Virus record (IMG/VR): IMGVR_UViG_3300027486_000021
Location: 1 to 29,354 of that record
Direction: 5' to 3' (one strand)
Source of the DNA: a virus
Length of the DNA: 29,354 bases
This document shows, piece by piece, positions 1-9,334 of the stretch. The translations under genes and the position numbers were made by a program. How positions within the stretch are numbered: the stretch's first letter is position 1; each line of letters starts with the position of its first letter. The notes beneath the pieces were generated by a model. That model saw only the letters and a program-made list of their open reading frames with translations, ran no database searches and had not been told where the DNA came from.

Positions 1-554
1 CCCATTGCCGCCATCATCCCCATCTGGCCTATGCCTTGAACAGCTCCCATCGTATTCTGAAGTCCCGCCTCTCTCATCTCTCTTGCCGCTGCCGCCCTTT
101 CGTACCAATCTTGTTGCTTGTCAGCGGTCACCTTTTCTTGATATCCAGCCATAGTGCCTAATGCCCCAGCTAAATTCTGTTGACGTTGCATATAATTTTG
201 AGCAGCAGCCAAACCAAGTTCTTGTTGCTGTTCCATGCCTTTCTCTCCAAGTTGTGTAGCAACACCAAGCAAATCTTGTGATGATGTAGCCGCACGGCTT
301 GCACCTCCCAAGGTCTTTGCTTGTTGCATATCAATCATGTTTTGCATCAATTGCTGACCGGGCATGGTCTGAGATGCCGCCATGTTCTGATAAAGAGCAA
401 GGGCCTTTTTAGCTTCTTCGGGTATTTGATAATTAACCCTTGCGCCAAGGTTTTTTTGCATCTCCTTGGCCTCACGTGTTTGCTGCACCCCTTTAATCCC
501 CTGAAAGAGTGCTGATCCTCCAGCCGCTATTAATGCTAATGTAATTGGGTCCAT
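1..554 (-). CDS. Internal virion (ejection-like) protein, partial at C-terminus
   Basis: The gene starts at the ATG on the minus strand at 554 and runs off the left edge, so at least 184 residues are coded here. The N-terminus is short and hydrophobic (MDPITLALIAAGGSALFQG), followed by a long Ala/Gln/Met-rich, almost Pro-free helical region (for example EMQQQ, LMQNMIDMQQAK) and another Gly/Met/Ala stretch at the window edge. That composition, and the place directly after the large tail protein, resembles the small internal/ejection proteins of podoviruses (T7 gp14 type) or crAss cargo proteins; this is by analogy, not by a recognised motif. It has its own promoter at 561-591, only six bases before the ATG. 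Function is inferred, not established. Confidence 0.6.
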   Translation of the reverse strand, partial: MDPITLALIAAGGSALFQGIKGVQQTREAKEMQKNLGARVNYQIPEEAKKALALYQNMAASQTMPGQQLMQNMIDMQQAKTLGGASRAATSSQDLLGVATQLGEKGMEQQQELGLAAAQNYMQRQQNLAGALGTMAGYQEKVTADKQQDWYERAAAAREMREAGLQNTMGAVQGIGQMGMMAAM

Positions 555-560
555 AGTTCG

Positions 561-591
561 CAAATTTAAGATAAAACACCCTTTATTCCAA
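561..591 (-). promoter_or_regulatory. Bacteroidota-type promoter for the gene starting at 554
   Basis: On the minus strand TTG (589-591), a 20-base spacer, then TAAATTTG (561-568) match the Bacteroidota consensus TTTG-N19-21-TAnnTTTG. The -7 element ends six bases before the ATG, so the transcript would have almost no leader. The promoter lies across the 3' end of the preceding large gene, giving the internal-protein genes a separate dose from the rest of the late operon. Confidence 0.65.
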
Positions 592-3500
592 CTGAGAAAA
601 GAACAGATGACTGATCCGCTAGTGACGGGTCAAAGTAAAGATCATGAGTCAAAGCATTTGCCCTGATATCTTCACCGTTCAACATCGCTCTATCGCTGTT
701 GTACCAGTATCCAGTTACACCATAAGTGCCAGGCCCTTGATTGAAAAGCTCAATCAAAGTATTGTCATTTACTGTATCGTATACCGCAGACACAACTCTA
801 GCGGAAAATATGCTGCCATCGCTTTGAATTATGGTTATATTTTCATTATTCAAAAACTGTTGATCACCAGGAACAAGCCATCCATTAACAGGGTAAGTCA
901 TTGGGTCGTAATTACTTACGGTTGATGTTCCTGTATTAAAAAATCTAGGGTCATATAAGTTTTTCCTATAGTACGTCTTGCCGTATCCTTCGTATATGCT
1001 TACAATATTTGTTGGCATTGACGTCTTCATTCCAAGTGGATAACTTCTGTTTGGCTCTGAATAAGCCTCAATTGAAAATGTATCATCAGAAACCAAAGTT
1101 ATATCCTGATACCTTTTGAGCATCAACGGATTTTCGTTTGATACAAAAGAAATCTTCTGAATGAATGGCTGACCATGAAACTCCCAGCTTCCAGGCTGAT
1201 TGTGGAGATACATTTGATTGTTTAAACCCCATCCCACAAGTGTTTGCCCAAGGTTGCAGAACTGTTTGAAGTTATAGTCATAGGTTGATCTCCATCTCAT
1301 GTTAACGTAGTCAAATACTACGTGGTCATAACTCAAACCGCTTGTAGTAAAATAATATCCTTCTACATCAAAATCATCCGGGCTTGGCAATACTCCCTCA
1401 ATACCTATCAAAGTATAATCAAATGCAGGATTATACTGAACATAGTTAATCGTTCCTTGATAAACATTTCCGCTCCCTCCATTTGCTGGAGAAAAAGTGA
1501 TCACTATGCTATAGTCATACAGATATTCTACGTCTCCATTGATTCTGAAATATTCAGTATCAACTATTGGAGGATTAAACGCTCCATAGGCCGCGCCGGT
1601 ATAGGGGACGTCAAATCTAAAAGCAAAACCTACTTCTCCAACGGATTCATTCACGTATGTTCGAACCATTGGATTGGAACTTTCGTTGTAAGCCTTTGCC
1701 AAAGCCTTTGTTTTGGTTCTGAACTTATAGTCCTTTCCGCTATCTGGATCTACTTCACTTACTTGAATTTGGCCATTTGATCCCGAATATACAAACACTC
1801 CTGTGTTATTGTCAAAATACATCGTAGAGCCATTAGGCAAAATAGCTGTAGCGCCAGAATTAGAACAGCCCAAAAGACTCTTGTAATCAAACCACGAGGC
1901 AAACGTCTTATTCGATACACGAACCGTTGAGTCTGATCCAACTTCATTGGGGTAGAATTGAATGTAAATTGAGTTCTCCTTTTTTGGTTGAATACATTTA
2001 AGAGTCTTACCCTCACGCCCCGACATATAAGCTCTAACAACACCTCCAAACGTTGGATTCATGTCCTCAATATTGGTGTTGTCAAGTGCAAATGAAGACA
2101 AGCCGTTTACCTGGGTTCCAAAAATAAAAGAATCAGAGTGAATAGCCGTCGCCTGGCGATGAGTCATCTTTGCGTTTTGGTCTTCAACCCTTGTTCTACC
2201 TGTATTGTGGATATTACTTGACCAATAATCAGAGTAATGAGGGTCTTCGATAAAATAATACATCACAGCACCAGTACCTACTAATCCTGTTTGATAATTA
2301 CGTTGCCTTACGTAAACATCTCCATACGACAACGAAAACTCAGCAGCCGTAGTCGAATTTAACGCAGTTACAACTTGATTCACATTGTTAGTCAAGCACA
2401 CATACCATATCCTGGCATCAGCAACCACGCCGGGTATAGTGACGGCAGTTAAATTGTTTACTTGATTGTAAGATGTGGTTATTGTAACATTTGAAAATGA
2501 ATCTGAGGTATTATCGTCATAGTAAACAAATACATTGAACGATGTATTGTTTAAATTGGTATAATCGCCTTGTATATAAAATTGAGGTGTACCTATCGCA
2601 TTTGTTTCTACATATAGAATGTATTCACACGGACTCCCGTGAGATCTATTCTCTGTATGTGGATTGATTATTTCTATAGATTCAGTTATGTCTTTCCAGG
2701 TACTCACAAAAACATTTCCAGTGCTATCAACAGATGGTCGAGGAGTATATATTTCTATCAATTGACCAAATAAAAATCCACCAACAGCTCCAGGATCATC
2801 ATCAATCAATGTTGTATCAAATAAGTTGGTATAAACAACCTGTCTTCCATCAACGCCTGCGCCTGAAGATTCGTAGCCTATTACATCTAACTCTAAATAC
2901 GGCAAATATTGTATGCTTATAGGCCCAGGACCTCCAGGTCTTCTTCTAATAAATCTTATTTTATCACCAATTTTTATTTCATGATTAATAGTAGCGCCTA
3001 AGTTTTGAGTCACATAATATTTGTCTATTGCTATTTTATATCTATTATTTGTAACGACATCAAGAGTTACAGAGCTAATGTAATATCCACCATCGCCTTG
3101 AACAGGATTTGCATTTGTTGTGTACTGCCCAAAACTTAAAATTTCAGTAGCGGGTTTTGCAACTATCCAGTATTTAGTAGCCCATACTGGGGGTATGTGA
3201 TCTATTGTAAATTTTGGGTTTATAGTAAAAGGATCTTCGGCATTTGTCAATCCTGAACGATCTATATCGTAAAACCAAGGAACAAAAAGATTCATTGAGT
3301 CAACCGTATAAACCGTACTATCCCTATACGCGCGATCTCCATATACTATCCCAAACTCATGAGTTGCTCCAGATTTTAAAGATGGAGTGGCAAGAGTTGG
3401 TTTCAACGCAGAAACTACTCTACGATATTCAAATCCAGATGGTCCACCAACAGTCGTAGAGTAATATATGCTATCGGGTTGCAGCCCAGGTCCCGCAACA

Positions 3501-4909
3501 CCATTTGGTATACCTAATTGATTTGTAAAAGAATCTCCTATTACTTGTAATACACTCAAATTTGCATTAATAATAGACGGGAATAAAGCCGTTGCATTTT
3601 GAATGTCCTCATGAGTTACGGTATAATTTATCGGAGCATTATTACCATCCGTAAAACTTAATGTCATGCCTTCAGAAAATGCGAATACTGCATTAGGGTT
3701 GAAAGTAGCCGCATTAGTTGCAGCCAATATGTTGTCCAACGTATAAACATTAAGACCACCTATAAAACTATATTGAAAATAAAATAGTCCTTGGACATTT
3801 GTTGGATTCCAAAAAATCTCATTTATCTCATAGTCGACAGCAACATCCAATATGAATGGGGCTTCAGTTGGTTTGTCGTATCCCTCTCTAAAATTTACAT
3901 AAGTTAATTGGTTCGTAGGAAGATACTCTTGACAATCGGCAACTATGGGTAATCGGTCATAATTTTTAAAAACATCTATGGCCGGAGTGGCTGCAACTCC
4001 TCCATAAAAATCAACAGTATAAAAAGAATTGCTTGGAATATTGTCTTGATCTTTATCCAATTGTAAAAAAACAGCAAATGGCGGCTCCGTCCCAAAGGCA
4101 TCTTTGTCAAATTGCTGAACAGCCAAATTGAACTTGCGAATTATTTCTGGACCGGTATTGAACTGAATTTTTATTCCATTACTGTTGTTTAGGAATATCC
4201 AATTGGTTCCACTTACAAGCTCTGACTGTTGAGGAAGATCAAGATTAGAATACATTGACCAAACACCAAGCTCCCCATTTTCATAAATAGGTTGAATAAT
4301 AAACTTAAAAAGTTTATTCCGCAGCTTATTGTCATTCCTTGTGGGATCGGTAAAATAACTAATCCTTGGCGGGTCTAGTGGCCATTTTATAGCATCGATC
4401 GTTTGAAGGTCAACTATTGTATAGTAACCATCAAGCGCTTTGCGAAGATTAATTTGGTAGGGTGGGTTAAATAAACGAGTTCCATCTGCCTCATACATCT
4501 GATTATCCCAACGGCCATCGGTCCACTTTAAAACATCATCTACGACATTAGCATGATAAATCGGCCAATCGCGACTAAAATTAAGACTGTTATCTTGTAC
4601 GGCAAGAATATGGGTTTGACTTGTAATGTCATACACCCAAATCTCGTGGCTTAAGTCAGCCTTATAAACAAAGTAAACTATAGAATTTTCCTTTTGCCAC
4701 TGAGTAGCCCCAAGTATTTGATCTTGGATAGCTATGTCAAGATTGGGAATAACGATAGTTCCACTTGAAGTCGTAACCGCCATGGCATTACCCGCATTGT
4801 ATCCTAATCGGCAATACGAGAAATCGCGGTAATCCCCCTTGGGGACTGCCTGTGGCGTGTCGTCGGTGTTTATTCCGCCTTCAAAAACTATGACCTCGTT
4901 AAACTCCAT
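566..4909 (-). CDS. Large tail muzzle/nozzle-like structural protein (1447 aa)
   Basis: At 1447 residues this is the largest gene here. The N-terminus (VIVFEGGINTDDTPQAVPKG then YRDFSYCRLGYNAGNAMAV) has the pattern 'F.GG...D..P..vP.G.Y.d...' that I associate with the large tail stabilisation/muzzle proteins of crAss-like podoviruses, which sit at the tip of the short tail. The rest is Asn/Tyr/Thr/Ser-rich and beta-prone with no visible enzymatic motif, as expected for a nozzle with inserted domains; length also fits that family. It follows three small connector candidates, with a TAATG stop/start overlap to the upstream gene, the usual order connector then nozzle then internal proteins. The alternative is a tail-tip or fibre-attachment protein. 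Assignment to the muzzle family is by pattern memory and synteny. Confidence 0.6.
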   Translation of the reverse strand: MEFNEVIVFEGGINTDDTPQAVPKGDYRDFSYCRLGYNAGNAMAVTTSSGTIVIPNLDIAIQDQILGATQWQKENSIVYFVYKADLSHEIWVYDITSQTHILAVQDNSLNFSRDWPIYHANVVDDVLKWTDGRWDNQMYEADGTRLFNPPYQINLRKALDGYYTIVDLQTIDAIKWPLDPPRISYFTDPTRNDNKLRNKLFKFIIQPIYENGELGVWSMYSNLDLPQQSELVSGTNWIFLNNSNGIKIQFNTGPEIIRKFNLAVQQFDKDAFGTEPPFAVFLQLDKDQDNIPSNSFYTVDFYGGVAATPAIDVFKNYDRLPIVADCQEYLPTNQLTYVNFREGYDKPTEAPFILDVAVDYEINEIFWNPTNVQGLFYFQYSFIGGLNVYTLDNILAATNAATFNPNAVFAFSEGMTLSFTDGNNAPINYTVTHEDIQNATALFPSIINANLSVLQVIGDSFTNQLGIPNGVAGPGLQPDSIYYSTTVGGPSGFEYRRVVSALKPTLATPSLKSGATHEFGIVYGDRAYRDSTVYTVDSMNLFVPWFYDIDRSGLTNAEDPFTINPKFTIDHIPPVWATKYWIVAKPATEILSFGQYTTNANPVQGDGGYYISSVTLDVVTNNRYKIAIDKYYVTQNLGATINHEIKIGDKIRFIRRRPGGPGPISIQYLPYLELDVIGYESSGAGVDGRQVVYTNLFDTTLIDDDPGAVGGFLFGQLIEIYTPRPSVDSTGNVFVSTWKDITESIEIINPHTENRSHGSPCEYILYVETNAIGTPQFYIQGDYTNLNNTSFNVFVYYDDNTSDSFSNVTITTSYNQVNNLTAVTIPGVVADARIWYVCLTNNVNQVVTALNSTTAAEFSLSYGDVYVRQRNYQTGLVGTGAVMYYFIEDPHYSDYWSSNIHNTGRTRVEDQNAKMTHRQATAIHSDSFIFGTQVNGLSSFALDNTNIEDMNPTFGGVVRAYMSGREGKTLKCIQPKKENSIYIQFYPNEVGSDSTVRVSNKTFASWFDYKSLLGCSNSGATAILPNGSTMYFDNNTGVFVYSGSNGQIQVSEVDPDSGKDYKFRTKTKALAKAYNESSNPMVRTYVNESVGEVGFAFRFDVPYTGAAYGAFNPPIVDTEYFRINGDVEYLYDYSIVITFSPANGGSGNVYQGTINYVQYNPAFDYTLIGIEGVLPSPDDFDVEGYYFTTSGLSYDHVVFDYVNMRWRSTYDYNFKQFCNLGQTLVGWGLNNQMYLHNQPGSWEFHGQPFIQKISFVSNENPLMLKRYQDITLVSDDTFSIEAYSEPNRSYPLGMKTSMPTNIVSIYEGYGKTYYRKNLYDPRFFNTGTSTVSNYDPMTYPVNGWLVPGDQQFLNNENITIIQSDGSIFSARVVSAVYDTVNDNTLIELFNQGPGTYGVTGYWYNSDRAMLNGEDIRANALTHDLYFDPSLADQSSVLFSVGIKGVLS

Positions 4910-5640
4910 TATCCTAAGTTAAATTCTGAACTTTGTGCAAGTGCGTCAATCATTTCACTCAAGCGAGGAGCCTTAACCAAAAGGTTGGCGCTCCACTGTG
5001 CAGCCTCGTACTGCATCTGCAATTCTTTATACTTAGCCTTGTCTTCGCTTCCGCCTTTATGCAAGCAGTATTCGCTCATCAAATACAAACGGAAAGGCTC
5101 GGCATAAGCCGTATCAATCAATGTATTCTCATTAACGTCTGCCCCATTTGAGAAATACTCGATTACTAACTGGCCATCAGGAATATTATGACTGAAAATA
5201 ATGTTGTTACCATCTACTCGATAGTAATTTTCGTTTCGTCCGCCTCCCACAGTATAGTTTGGGTAATTGTAGAAATATCCAAAATAACCAGTAGGAAAGA
5301 ATCCATCTAAAATAACATCATCATTTTGATCACTTTCACATTGAAAAAATTCTTCGGGATAGGTCAAGGATGTGTCTGGAGTTAGAGTCCAAATGCGACG
5401 GCCTGACTTCAATCCAATCTTGGAAATCCTCATACAGTCTCCTGGCATTGTAAATACCCGTGCGCCGGTATCAATCTTCCCGTAAATCGTCCGTAGACTT
5501 ACATTCCCATCAAGCGGACTCTTCTCACTTAAATAGTCAATGGCCACCTGAGTCATCCAAGTAAGCTCGCGACCAACTGGGTTCTTGCCCAAACGGTACA
5601 ACGCGGACGTTGCGATATATTTTATATTCTTTATTGTCAT
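4909..5640 (-). CDS. Head-tail connector/ring protein candidate (243 aa)
   Basis: A 243-residue protein with a helical N-terminus (MTIKNIKYIATSALYRLGK) and a middle beta region (RTIYGKIDTGARVFTMPGDC) rich in Tyr/Asn/Gly, ending in a helical section that includes YKELQMQYEAAQWSANLLV. This helical-beta-helical pattern is typical of the small ring, gatekeeper or tail-tube subunits of podoviruses. It overlaps the upstream gene by the four bases ATGA and the downstream gene by one base (TAATG), so it is translationally coupled to both. It lies between two other connector candidates and the large nozzle-like protein, which is the main support for its role. No single diagnostic motif is visible, and its exact place in the tail stack cannot be given. 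Confidence 0.6.
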   Translation of the reverse strand: MTIKNIKYIATSALYRLGKNPVGRELTWMTQVAIDYLSEKSPLDGNVSLRTIYGKIDTGARVFTMPGDCMRISKIGLKSGRRIWTLTPDTSLTYPEEFFQCESDQNDDVILDGFFPTGYFGYFYNYPNYTVGGGRNENYYRVDGNNIIFSHNIPDGQLVIEYFSNGADVNENTLIDTAYAEPFRLYLMSEYCLHKGGSEDKAKYKELQMQYEAAQWSANLLVKAPRLSEMIDALAQSSEFNLG

Positions 5641-6236
5641 CCTTGAGTCCTTTGTGATTGAGCATCAATACCATCGTTATTCAAGTCGTCTTGGAACCCT
5701 TGGGTTGAAAGCAATTGCATACACGCCTGGAACAGCATTGTTTCCCCCTTCCCCGTTTCGTCGCTAGGGATAATCAAAACGTCGTCATCAGCCATTTGAT
5801 ATACGTTAGGAACCATTGTAACTGTAACGTCACCCTCTGGCTTCCTGTTGAAACGCAACTTATCCTTAAAAAGGATGGCCGCCGAGTTGTTTCCTCCGCG
5901 CAATATGTTTATGGCCGTGGCTTCTGCCTTGCTTTGAACGATGTAACCATTATCCCCAGTTGACTGGTCTTCTACGCTAAAGATCGCCATAGTCCCCGCA
6001 ATTGGCTGTGGACTGAGAGTTACATAGTAACCATTGGCGTCAGTAGCAGGAGTGAAAGTGTACGGAACAGCCATGTCACTTGCCTCATAGGGATTGCGTG
6101 ATACAATGTCGGCAAGGGCTAAGTTAAGTACACGAGAAATAATCGAACGAGGATACAAACGGCGCAAATCTTCTGGGACATCGCCCCCGGTCAACCTGTG
6201 TTGTATTAATTCAATGGCTTGACGTTTCGTGATCAT
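5637..6236 (-). CDS. Head-tail connector/ring protein candidate (199 aa)
   Basis: A 199-residue protein that opens with two amphipathic helices (MITKRQAIELIQHRL and SIISRVLNLALADIVSRN), then a beta region with repeated Thr/Val stretches and an acidic loop (MADDDVLIIPSD), and ends with a Gln/Asp-rich tail. A helical N-terminus that opens with an '(I)xKRxxxExIxxRL' pattern followed by beta structure is what I expect of the ring proteins stacked under the portal in crAss-like and related short-tailed phages. It overlaps both neighbours by four bases (ATGA), showing tight co-translation with the other connector candidates. The role is inferred from size, pattern and position; no catalytic features are present. 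Confidence 0.58.
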   Translation of the reverse strand: MITKRQAIELIQHRLTGGDVPEDLRRLYPRSIISRVLNLALADIVSRNPYEASDMAVPYTFTPATDANGYYVTLSPQPIAGTMAIFSVEDQSTGDNGYIVQSKAEATAINILRGGNNSAAILFKDKLRFNRKPEGDVTVTMVPNVYQMADDDVLIIPSDETGKGETMLFQACMQLLSTQGFQDDLNNDGIDAQSQRTQG

Positions 6237-6982
6237 ACTTTACTTGGCATTTGAGTCTGAATATCCCACTGATCTTGGTTTCCAATTCCAACATAGGTCT
6301 TGATCATCTCAATCAAATGGTCAACACAGCTTTCGGGGTATTCAAATTCAACGCTCAAACTTGGGTCTCCAGTATTTGGTCCCGTTGTATGAACTTCTCC
6401 CGGTGGTAAATATACGGGAATTCCGTTAATAATATCGTAGTCAAAGTAAGGAACTTCAGGAGTTCTTATGTATGTAAACGTAATCCGCGTGATGTACGGG
6501 TAGATGTAATATTTGTCGTTTCTTGTAACAATTACAGGATCATTTTCCTGAGGATTGTCTACGGGACTTGTAATTGAGTTACGCATTTTAGCGTCAAACT
6601 CATGTTGACTAACAAACTCTACACTACGATAATTAGTTTCGTATCCGCAGTTTACGTTCAAAACTTCAAGATAACTTGAATTTGCTTGATACCAAAGATC
6701 AGCAGGGATTGTAGCGTAACCACCACGTTCGGGGCGTCCTTGCAGCACAGGAGTGAATGCAAGGGCTGGATATTGAGGTGAACCCAATGTCTTAATGAAC
6801 GTCTGCAAGTCACTTGTAACCTCGCGATTCTTTTCAAAGTTATCTACAAGCGTGTTCAGATATCTCTGATTCACCGCGTTAATAGCCTTGTTAAAAGTAT
6901 CGGGCGTAATATAGCCACCCCTCAGGTCCTTTCCGGCCCTGAAGAGGAGGTCGCTATATATTTGGCCAAGGTTAGTGGTCAT
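6233..6982 (-). CDS. Head-tail connector/ring protein candidate (249 aa)
   Basis: A 249-residue protein with a helical start (GQIYSDLLFRAGKDLRGGYI, then FNKAINAVNQRYLN), a Tyr/Pro-rich beta middle (YIYPYITRITFTYIRTPEVP) and an acidic helical end in which EFEYPESCVDHLIEMIKTYV is followed by GNQDQW. The order of elements and the late helix after a 'FEYPE' strand resemble ring or tail-tube subunits of short-tailed phages. It is the first of three coupled connector candidates; its start overlaps the stop of the fibre-like gene upstream by one base and its stop overlaps the next start by four. Structural role is inferred; an exact ring number cannot be assigned from sequence alone. Confidence 0.58.
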   Translation of the reverse strand: MTTNLGQIYSDLLFRAGKDLRGGYITPDTFNKAINAVNQRYLNTLVDNFEKNREVTSDLQTFIKTLGSPQYPALAFTPVLQGRPERGGYATIPADLWYQANSSYLEVLNVNCGYETNYRSVEFVSQHEFDAKMRNSITSPVDNPQENDPVIVTRNDKYYIYPYITRITFTYIRTPEVPYFDYDIINGIPVYLPPGEVHTTGPNTGDPSLSVEFEYPESCVDHLIEMIKTYVGIGNQDQWDIQTQMPSKV

Positions 6983-9330
6983 TATGCAAATATCTTGATT
7001 TCAACAGTAGCATTATTCAAAATACCATCTTGCAATGTGGCTGTGTCGTAGTCATAAGTTCTTATGGCGACATATCCGGCGGAAACAGGTTCAGCATAAA
7101 CAAAACCAACTCGCGACCCAGCATTACCATTGTTGATTACAACTGATGTCTTTAAATCATTAATCAAAGACCCCAACGACAATCTATACTGACCAACGCC
7201 TCCATATTGGAATGAAAACGTAGCTCCAGTGTTATTATAGACAGTCTGAACAAGGGTTGGAGCGCCTGATCCGGATTGAGTAATTCGAATTACCGCCATA
7301 CTATAAATAGCAGAAACGGTTTCCGTAACTAACCCGTTATTATCTACACCAAGAAGATATTGTGGGGCGCCAGAGAAAGCTGCTGGAGTTTGGCCATATT
7401 CATTCAGTGTTACAGAACCATCAAAGTTTAAGGTAATCGCTGGATTTTCTACTCCAGAATTTTTTGTGGTTATTTGTAAATTAGAACTTTGTGTGGTTGC
7501 GTTAACCCACGTACTTTTAATATTAGACGTTGGGGCCGCTGATCCCGATGCTGTTGCTGCTGAGAATTGTATTGAAGAACCTATTCCATTGGCTCCTGCG
7601 CCAGAGCTGTTTAGCGTTTGAAGAACAAGATTAGTCCCCAAGGCTGACGAGTTTTGATTTACATTACAAAGTAGCGGAACTCCAGCTGTAGCAATAACTT
7701 CTAATGAAGTGTCATCGCTCTGTATAATAAAATCATTTCCGTCAACATCTATTAAAGTAACACCATCAAGTGTACCGCCCAGTCTAACGTCATTGCCAAC
7801 CTTGTTCAGTCCATTAATACCATCAAACACAGCAAGGGCGTCCACTTGGTCTAATTGTCCCTGAACAAACCCAGATGTTAAAATAGCACTTGGAGTTGCC
7901 GGAATTTCAGAAGCCGTTGGAATTTGACCTGGGCCATAATATTCTTCCCAAGTAGCAGTACCCTGACCATTAGTCAAGCAGATGTATATTACTTGAGTCT
8001 CTACATTTTCCCACAATGCTCCTACCTGGACTCCTTGTGTTACGTCATTAGTTGACAATGGAGATCCCGGACCTACAGGATCGGCGTTAAAGAGTCTAAA
8101 CTGAATTGCATTGATAAGTGTATCAATTGTAGACGCAGCGTTATTGTTTACCCACTGATAAGTATCTGGATCGCAGCATCCACATTCGCATCCAGAAGCG
8201 TCTAGTTGACCTTCAATAAGGGCTAATGTTTTGCGATAGTTCTCAATATCACCACAAGAGCGGTAATTCTGAGCCTCAGTGTAGTAGAGCAATACGTTAT
8301 CTACAAATACCTGGTACTTAGAAATTCGATTACGCTGAAGTTCTGTGGCGTGAGCATTACGAAGACTTTCAATACAAGGAATAAGCCCACAAAGAGAACC
8401 CGCGCAACTAACTACAAACTCTTGGCTTCCAGATGATATATACTGAAGAATCAATCCATCGGTCTGTACCTTTTGAATTGTTTGACTCAATGAAACACTA
8501 AATGTTCCAGTAGCAAGCACATTGTTGCTATACGGAAGCGTGTTCGTTATAATCTGAGAGTTAAACGTCGGGGTTAAACTTGTCCAAGCAGGGTAGTTAA
8601 TTGCAGCGCTTAGACTTGTAATTGTCTGGCCGTTTAATACAGTGGAATTTGCTACCGCCCATGTGCCATTTGTCCCTACCTCGCAGTCATATGAGAATGT
8701 TACATCAGCTGCCGATTGAACACATCCTGAATAAGTGTAAACGCCATTTAATTGTACGTTGGTTATATCAAATGAAGAAGAGCTGTCCGTATCATTCTGT
8801 AGTCCAGAAAGAGTAATTGGAAACTCGCCTACAGAAACTTCTCCTACAGATACGATTACTACCGGATCACCGCTAGGATCCATAGTTAAACTATTTCCAG
8901 CTTCTAAAAATCCGGCAAATTGGAAACTATCAGAAACAGCAGTACTTGGCAGTGTAATCGACTGAAAATCACAAAGACCTGTCAAGCGAAGTCTATATAG
9001 CAAAGTGTACACGCCATTAGCTACGTTTCCGTTTACGTCTAATGGTAAATTAAAAGCAAAATAAGGAGTCTCGCCTGAATGCTGAGACTCCCAATCTTGC
9101 AGATTTATCATGGTTGTATCATTGCTTGAAGGATCATTCAAGTCAACAATTACATCTCCATTAAAAGTAATTACACCTACCCCCTTTGCCTGATTGATAT
9201 TAAGGTCAATTCCGATACCACCAGGTCCTGAGTAATTTGTTGAATCTGTTACTATGCCTCGCGGAACCACTGTGTTTGTAAGTGGATCAACGTATGTTAG
9301 ATCAAACGTAAGGGTTACGGTGCTAATCAT
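6982..9330 (-). CDS. Large beta-rich virion appendage/fibre-like protein with Cys-rich module (782 aa)
   Basis: A 782-residue protein rich in Ser, Thr, Gly, Asn and Val, with no charged catalytic clusters. Residues 1 to about 300 look like successive beta domains. Residues 309-386 hold eight cysteines (309, 314, 319, 359, 381, 383, 385, 386) around a helical segment (IESLRNAHATELQRNRISKY) and the knot CECGCCDPD. The C-terminal half has fibre-like repeats (LGGTLDGVTLIDVDGNDFII) and ends in an Ala/Gly/Asn-rich beta domain, as in head fibres or tail appendages that contact the host. It lies between an unknown gene four bases away and the connector genes. The alternative is a decoration or head-fibre protein. 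There is no signal peptide. Confidence 0.6.
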   Translation of the reverse strand: MISTVTLTFDLTYVDPLTNTVVPRGIVTDSTNYSGPGGIGIDLNINQAKGVGVITFNGDVIVDLNDPSSNDTTMINLQDWESQHSGETPYFAFNLPLDVNGNVANGVYTLLYRLRLTGLCDFQSITLPSTAVSDSFQFAGFLEAGNSLTMDPSGDPVVIVSVGEVSVGEFPITLSGLQNDTDSSSSFDITNVQLNGVYTYSGCVQSAADVTFSYDCEVGTNGTWAVANSTVLNGQTITSLSAAINYPAWTSLTPTFNSQIITNTLPYSNNVLATGTFSVSLSQTIQKVQTDGLILQYISSGSQEFVVSCAGSLCGLIPCIESLRNAHATELQRNRISKYQVFVDNVLLYYTEAQNYRSCGDIENYRKTLALIEGQLDASGCECGCCDPDTYQWVNNNAASTIDTLINAIQFRLFNADPVGPGSPLSTNDVTQGVQVGALWENVETQVIYICLTNGQGTATWEEYYGPGQIPTASEIPATPSAILTSGFVQGQLDQVDALAVFDGINGLNKVGNDVRLGGTLDGVTLIDVDGNDFIIQSDDTSLEVIATAGVPLLCNVNQNSSALGTNLVLQTLNSSGAGANGIGSSIQFSAATASGSAAPTSNIKSTWVNATTQSSNLQITTKNSGVENPAITLNFDGSVTLNEYGQTPAAFSGAPQYLLGVDNNGLVTETVSAIYSMAVIRITQSGSGAPTLVQTVYNNTGATFSFQYGGVGQYRLSLGSLINDLKTSVVINNGNAGSRVGFVYAEPVSAGYVAIRTYDYDTATLQDGILNNATVEIKIFA

Positions 9331-9334
9331 CTTT

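Noticed and set aside
1322-1780. 152-codon plus-strand frame inside the muzzle-like gene
   Set aside because: It lies antisense to a continuous 1447-residue frame, has random-looking composition and no promoter or start context.
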